Shown piece after piece: positions 6,268-10,169 of a DNA stretch of 10,169 bases (position 1 is the first letter of the stretch; the number at the start of each line of letters is the position of its first letter). Source of the stretch: Phycisphaerales bacterium UBA2266 (lineage in GTDB: Bacteria; Planctomycetota; Phycisphaerae; Sedimentisphaerales; Anaerobacaceae); NCBI GenBank assembly GCA_002347125.1, contig DDXG01000247.1:1-10169 (forward strand), given 5' to 3'. The translations under genes and the position numbers were made by a program. The notes beneath the pieces are model-generated. The model was given only the letters and a program-made list of their open reading frames with translations. It made no database searches and had not been told where the DNA came from.

Positions 6268-9200
6268 ATGAGTGCAAAGTCAGCGGATGACGGCGGGATT
6301 CAGGACGTTCACGGGACGAGCCACCGACTCGTAAAGGCCGACGACGACAAGTTCGTGCCCACGTGCAGCATCTGTGGAGAAAAGCACTGGCCGCATCACC
6401 CTTTGGCGCCCTGCTTCAATAAGAAGAAAAGGGGCAAACTCAAGACCAAGCCCGACCGATCCACCAAGGCCGAGATCAAAGCCGAACGCAAGGTATTCGC
6501 CGAGGCTATCGCCAGAGCCGAGGAACGGGCCCGAACCGAGGGCGTCGCACGGTCCCAGGCCGAGACTCAGGCCGCCGAGGCCGCCGTCGTCCAGTCTCAG
6601 GCCCAATCCGAGGCCCAGGCCGCCCGCCAGGCTCAGGCCCTTGCCGAGGAGTCCGCCAGGACCGAATCCCGGCAGCGACAACAGATGCAGCAGCGTCTGG
6701 AGGCCGTGCAGGCCCAGTTCGAGCAATTCCAGGGCGAGATGGAGCGGGTCCGCCACGACATGGAGCAGCGGCTGGCCGCCAAGGAATCCCAGTTACAGGA
6801 GACCGCCGCCCGACTCCAGGAGCGGCTGGACGAAAAACAAACCCAATTGACCCAGGTGCAGGCGGCCCTGACAGCCGAACTGGAAAACACCCGTACCGAC
6901 GCCGCCAGGGCGATAGAGAATGCCAGGAATCAGGCGGCCGCCGTCGTCGAGCACGCCAGGGCCGATGCCGCCCAGGCCATCGAGAAGGTGCAAAGCGAGG
7001 CACAGGCGGCCGTCGAGGAAGCACAATCCGCCGCGACCCAGAGCGTTGCCGAGACCCAGGCCCGCACCGAGGCGGCCATCCAGCAGACCCGTGCCGAGGC
7101 CGAGCAATCGCTCAAACTGGCCTGGCAAGAAGCTGAAGAAGAGCGTGCCCGGCATACTGCGGCCCTGGATGAGCTGCGAGGCCAGTTGCGTCAGCGAGGC
7201 GAGGCCCTGACCCATACCCAGGAGCAGCTAAGCCGCCACGTTGAGAGCCTCAAAGACACTCAAGCCCGCCTGCAACAGGAGACGCAAACCAGGCAACAGC
7301 TTGAGGCCAAGCTCGAAGAAGAAACCCAAGACCGCCTGCGGCTGCACGAGCAACTCCAACAGGCCGCCGCAACCACTCAGTCAACCGAGCAGCACCTGCG
7401 GCGCGAAACCGAGGCCCGCGCCGCCATCGCCGCCCGCGTCGAAACCGAGCAAGCCGCCCGAACCCGGGCCGAGCAGCAGGCTCAGGAGCAGTCCCAGGCC
7501 AGGGCCACCGCCGAAGAGAGACTGCGGGCTACCCTTGAGCGCCTCGCCGAAGTGGAGGAGACCACCGCCGGGCAACTGGCGACCGCCAGGTCCGATGCCG
7601 CTGCCCAGGTCGAGGTCCTCAACGCCCGAATGGCCGATAGGATCGCCGCCCTCCAAACCGACGCCGCCGAACGAGTCGAGGCCGCCCGTGCCGAGGCCGC
7701 CGAGCAAATGGCCTCTACCCAGGCCCAGGCCGATCAAGAGGTCCGTCGCAGTGCCGAGACGATCGAGCAGTTGCAGAATGAACTGGAGGGCTTGTCGCAG
7801 CGATCCAAGGAACTCGCCGCCGCCCTCGATAGCCAGACCCGACAGAAGGAACAGGCCGCCGCTCGAATCGACTCACAGGATACGCAACTGGCCGAGTTGA
7901 AACAGAAGCAGGACTCGCTGGCAAAAGCCCATGAGCAGACGCAGAACAGGCTGGTGGAAGAAGCCCGGGCTCGCGCATCGGCCGAGGCCCAGGCCAGGAC
8001 GGCCGCCCAAGCCGCCGCACAGGCCAAGGAACAGGCCGAAGCCGAATCGCGTCTTAGAACCGACGCCGAAACCCTCCTGCGTGCGCAACAAGAGGAACTC
8101 CAACGGCGAAAGGGCGAATTCGAGGCACAACTCGATGCCGCAAGGGCCGAGATGGCCGAGACAATCGCCCAGACCCGCCAGGATGCCAATGACGAGGTCA
8201 CTCATGTCCGCGCTGAAATGACCCAGGCGATCGAACAGACCCGCCGCCAGGCCGAACAGGCCCAGATTAGGACCAGGAATGAGGCCGCGGCCGCCGTCCG
8301 GCAGGCACAGGAGCAGGCCCGTGCAGAGGTCGAGAAAGCCCAGGCCAATATGCAGGCCGCCGTCGAGCAGGCTCACGAGCAGGCCCAGGCGAAGATCGAG
8401 CAGGCACAGACCGAGGGCCAAACCGCCATTGAGGGAACCCGCGCCGCGTCCGCCGAGGCAATAGCCAAGGCCGATGAGCAGGTCCGCCGGCAGGCTGATG
8501 CGTTGAAGCAGGTCCAGGAACGCCTTGAGGCCGAGACGGCCGCTCGGGCCGCCTCCGACAGTCGAGCACAGACCGAAGAAGCCGCCAGGACCCGTGCCGA
8601 GCAGCAGGCCCGTGCGAAGATCGAGACCGCATCACAGCTCCAGGAGCGGCTCAAAGCCGCCCTCCAGCGCGTCAAGGAAACCGAGGAATCGGCATCGCAG
8701 CAGGTGGCTGCGGCCAACGCTGAAGCAGCCGAGCTCATTGAGGAGAAGGACGCAGCCATTGAGGAACTGCACGTCAAGCTGACGGCCGCGGCCGAAGAAA
8801 CGGCCGACCTGCGCCACCGGATCGAGGTCCATGCCGGTGAGAAGGCCCAGGCACTGGAGCAACTGAGGGCCGTTGAGGCGTCGGCAGACCGGCTGAATGG
8901 GACGGTTGAACAGCTCAAGAGGGAACTGTCGGCTCAGAATGACGCCCGGACCACCGCCGAAGCGCAACTGCACGACCGATCCGAAGCCCTCGCCAGGGCG
9001 GAGAAGATCATTGAACAGCACTCGGTCAGAATCGAGGGACTTCAGACGCAGTTGGCCGCCGAGGTCCAGGCCGGCGCGACCGCCCGACAGCGAATCGACA
9101 GCACCGATGCTGAATTGGCCGATGCCCGTCGGACTATCGAAACTGAGAGCCGGGCCCGCGCCGATGCCCAGGGGCGGTGCGACGACTACCGCAAAGCCAT

Positions 9201-10169
9201 CGCCGCCGCCGAGAAACGCCTTGAGGCCAGGCAGCAGGAATCGCTACGTTTGCGAGAGCGCCTGGAAACCTCGCAGAGTAGGCTGGCCGGTACGAGGGAT
9301 GAACTGTCAGCCCAGACCGCAGCCGCAGCCCAGATGCAGGAGCGGTTCGCCGATGAGACGCGAAAAAGGGCGGCCCTGACCGAACGCCTGCGGGCTGCCG
9401 AGGCCCTCTCGAAGGCCCTTGAGGCCGAACTCGAAGCGCTCCGCACCGAGACTGCCCAGACCATTGAGCAGGCCCGGACGCAGGCCGCCGCTACCGTCGA
9501 GCACGCCCGCCGTCAAGCCGAGGAAACCGTCGAAAAAGCCCGCACTCGGGCCACCCACGACATCCAGCAAGTCCGTGCGGAAGCGAAAGCCGCCATTGGA
9601 CAGGCCCGTGCCGAGGCCGCCGAACGGATACAGGAGGCAACCGCAAGGGCTCAGAGAACGGAGGATGCCGCCGCCCAAGCCGTCAGCCAAGCCCAAACCG
9701 AAGCCGAATTGGCCGTCCGGCAAGCCCAAACCCAGGCCGCCACAACCATCGAGGAAGCTCGAAACGAGGCCGTCGTTGCGGTCGGGCGGGCCCAGACCCA
9801 GGCCGCCGCCGCTGTCGAGCAAGTCCGAGCCGAAGCGGACGCGGCAGTCCGTAAGGCGATGGAAGATGCGGCAGCTAGCTCCGCCGAAATCCGCCGCACG
9901 GCCGACGAACAGTTGCGGCAGGAGCAGGCCGCCAGAGGCCAACTCGAAGCGGATTTGGCGCAGCAACTCCAGGCCGGCAAGGAACTCCAGGAGGCACTGA
10001 GTCGACAGACCGAGGCAAGTACCTGCCTTGAAGCGAAGCTGGAATCCGAGCAGGCTGCTCGAATCCAGGCGCAGGAACAGGCCCAATCCGCGCTAAATGC
10101 CCGAGGCGCCATGCAGGAGCGACTGAGGGCCGCTCAACAGCGTGCGCAGGAGTTAGAGCAATCCAGCGC
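6268..10169 (+). CDS. Giant Ala/Gln/Glu-rich coiled-coil protein with Cys/His N-terminal motif (3' end outside window)
   Basis: The frame runs from the ATG at 6268 to the right edge without a stop: 1300 codons and counting. An in-frame TAA at 6229 bounds the 5' side. The N-terminal 32 residues are polar, then CSICGEKHWPHHPLAPC (33-49) carries three Cys and three His, a candidate zinc site. A basic stretch (51-75) follows, and from about 65 to the end nearly everything is predicted helical coiled coil made of Ala, Gln, Glu, Arg and Thr. Four blocks (206-282, 438-492, 623-732, 1056-1194) have 11-residue periodicity; between them heptad-type segments such as LQERLKAALQRV predominate. There is no signal peptide, membrane segment or Walker motif, so it is not an SMC-type ATPase as far as seen. 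Aromatics and Cys are almost absent from the rod (Trp286, Tyr974, Cys971 and Cys1253 stand out). A cytoplasmic scaffold, filament or surface-coating role is conceivable; automated searches may return myosin- or apolipoprotein-like hits through composition alone. The Shine-Dalgarno is weak (GGGA at 6254-6257). Confidence 0.82.
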   Translation, partial: MSAKSADDGGIQDVHGTSHRLVKADDDKFVPTCSICGEKHWPHHPLAPCFNKKKRGKLKTKPDRSTKAEIKAERKVFAEAIARAEERARTEGVARSQAETQAAEAAVVQSQAQSEAQAARQAQALAEESARTESRQRQQMQQRLEAVQAQFEQFQGEMERVRHDMEQRLAAKESQLQETAARLQERLDEKQTQLTQVQAALTAELENTRTDAARAIENARNQAAAVVEHARADAAQAIEKVQSEAQAAVEEAQSAATQSVAETQARTEAAIQQTRAEAEQSLKLAWQEAEEERARHTAALDELRGQLRQRGEALTHTQEQLSRHVESLKDTQARLQQETQTRQQLEAKLEEETQDRLRLHEQLQQAAATTQSTEQHLRRETEARAAIAARVETEQAARTRAEQQAQEQSQARATAEERLRATLERLAEVEETTAGQLATARSDAAAQVEVLNARMADRIAALQTDAAERVEAARAEAAEQMASTQAQADQEVRRSAETIEQLQNELEGLSQRSKELAAALDSQTRQKEQAAARIDSQDTQLAELKQKQDSLAKAHEQTQNRLVEEARARASAEAQARTAAQAAAQAKEQAEAESRLRTDAETLLRAQQEELQRRKGEFEAQLDAARAEMAETIAQTRQDANDEVTHVRAEMTQAIEQTRRQAEQAQIRTRNEAAAAVRQAQEQARAEVEKAQANMQAAVEQAHEQAQAKIEQAQTEGQTAIEGTRAASAEAIAKADEQVRRQADALKQVQERLEAETAARAASDSRAQTEEAARTRAEQQARAKIETASQLQERLKAALQRVKETEESASQQVAAANAEAAELIEEKDAAIEELHVKLTAAAEETADLRHRIEVHAGEKAQALEQLRAVEASADRLNGTVEQLKRELSAQNDARTTAEAQLHDRSEALARAEKIIEQHSVRIEGLQTQLAAEVQAGATARQRIDSTDAELADARRTIETESRARADAQGRCDDYRKAIAAAEKRLEARQQESLRLRERLETSQSRLAGTRDELSAQTAAAAQMQERFADETRKRAALTERLRAAEALSKALEAELEALRTETAQTIEQARTQAAATVEHARRQAEETVEKARTRATHDIQQVRAEAKAAIGQARAEAAERIQEATARAQRTEDAAAQAVSQAQTEAELAVRQAQTQAATTIEEARNEAVVAVGRAQTQAAAAVEQVRAEADAAVRKAMEDAAASSAEIRRTADEQLRQEQAARGQLEADLAQQLQAGKELQEALSRQTEASTCLEAKLESEQAARIQAQEQAQSALNARGAMQERLRAAQQRAQELEQSS
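6364..6414 (+). other. Candidate zinc-binding motif in the giant protein's head
   Basis: Residues 33-49 read C-x2-C-x3-H-x2-H-H-x4-C, enough ligands for one tetrahedral zinc site, just before a Lys-rich stretch. The spacing does not match a classical C2H2 finger or CCHC knuckle that I can name, so the zinc assignment is inferred from residue pattern alone. Confidence 0.5.
6883..7113 (+). repeat. Hendecad block A (7 x 11 residues)
   Basis: Residues 206-282 divide without gaps into seven 11-mers, for example ENTRTDAARAI, ENARNQAAAVV, EHARADAAQAI, EKVQSEAQAAV and QQTRAEAEQSL. Position 11 is Ile, Val or Leu, and Ala or Thr is common at 3, 7 and 10, the small/hydrophobic spacing of a hendecad coiled coil. 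Copies differ widely in codons, so the period is kept at protein level. Trp286 follows immediately. Confidence 0.8.
7579..7743 (+). repeat. Hendecad block B (5 x 11 residues)
   Basis: Residues 438-492 divide into ATARSDAAAQV, EVLNARMADRI, AALQTDAAERV, EAARAEAAEQM and ASTQAQADQEV. It is preceded by a heptad-type stretch containing EERLRATLERL and followed by one containing LQNELEGL, so it is a short hendecad island. Confidence 0.72.
8134..8463 (+). repeat. Hendecad block C (10 x 11 residues)
   Basis: Residues 623-732 divide into ten 11-mers beginning DAARAEMAETI, AQTRQDANDEV and THVRAEMTQAI, and ending EQAHEQAQAKI, EQAQTEGQTAI and EGTRAASAEAI. Nine of ten end in Ile or Val; the exception is EQTRRQAEQAQ. 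After it the sequence returns to seven-residue spacing (LKQVQERLEAE). Confidence 0.8.
9433..9849 (+). repeat. Hendecad block D (6 + 5 units around an 18-residue stutter)
   Basis: Residues 1056-1194 start with six 11-mers (EALRTETAQTI, EQARTQAAATV, EHARRQAEETV, EKARTRATHDI, QQVRAEAKAAI, GQARAEAAERI). Then comes one 18-residue segment (11+7) ending QAV, and five more 11-mers finishing GRAQTQAAAAV and EQVRAEADAAV. It is the longest block; the 18-residue step keeps helical phase by adding one heptad. Confidence 0.8.

Noticed and set aside
6280..10112. Many Gly/Leu-, Ser/Ala- or Pro/Arg-rich frames on both strands
   Set aside because: They are frame-shifted or antisense readings of GCC/GAG/CAG-rich coiled-coil codons; their low-complexity composition follows from that.
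6268..10169. SMC/Rad50-type ATPase
   Set aside because: No Walker A or other nucleotide-binding motif occurs in the N-terminal region; only a coiled coil and a Cys/His motif are present.

Overview
The window looks like a chromosomal segment of a GC-rich bacterium that uses clear Shine-Dalgarno sites and exports much of its carbohydrate machinery. A Tat-exported DegT-family aminotransferase, two secreted TIM-barrel or glycosidase-like proteins and a very large coiled-coil protein would fit the Planctomycetes (perhaps Phycisphaerae-like) or a relative. That placement is inference from gene content, not from a marker gene. I see no rRNA, tRNA, CRISPR array or insertion sequence.

Layout. (1) 1-2668, minus strand: a signal-peptide TIM-barrel protein of unknown function (1373-2668) followed 86 bases downstream by a DegT/DnrJ/EryC1/StrS aminotransferase with a twin-arginine leader (1-1286, running off the left edge). 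They probably form one transcription unit. (2) 2669-2869: divergent intergenic region with a small inverted repeat and a 7-base direct repeat. (3) 2870-5530, plus strand: a secreted clan GH-A (GH5-like) glycosidase with an N-terminal CBM6/35-like carbohydrate-binding domain. (4) 5549-5980, minus strand: a 143-residue protein I do not recognise, convergent with the glycosidase. (5) 5981-6267: a divergent control region with two recognisable sigma70-type promoters facing away from each other. Each carries a short palindrome at its -10 or start site, and a second hairpin lies in the rightward leader. (6) 6268-10169, plus strand: an uninterrupted reading frame of 1300 codons, open at the right edge. 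It encodes a Cys/His-rich N-terminal motif followed by an almost continuous, Ala/Gln/Glu/Arg-rich coiled coil.

How the parts relate. The left half is a polysaccharide or glycoside theme: three exported proteins around a divergent intergenic region, two of them TIM-barrel-like and one a PLP sugar-aminotransferase homologue sent to the periplasm. The right half is separate in character. The giant cytoplasmic coiled-coil protein contains four blocks of 11-residue (hendecad) repeats separated by heptad-type stretches. It is the most unusual object here, with a candidate zinc-binding head and a modular rod. Its function cannot be read from the sequence; structural, scaffolding or membrane-surface roles are possible.
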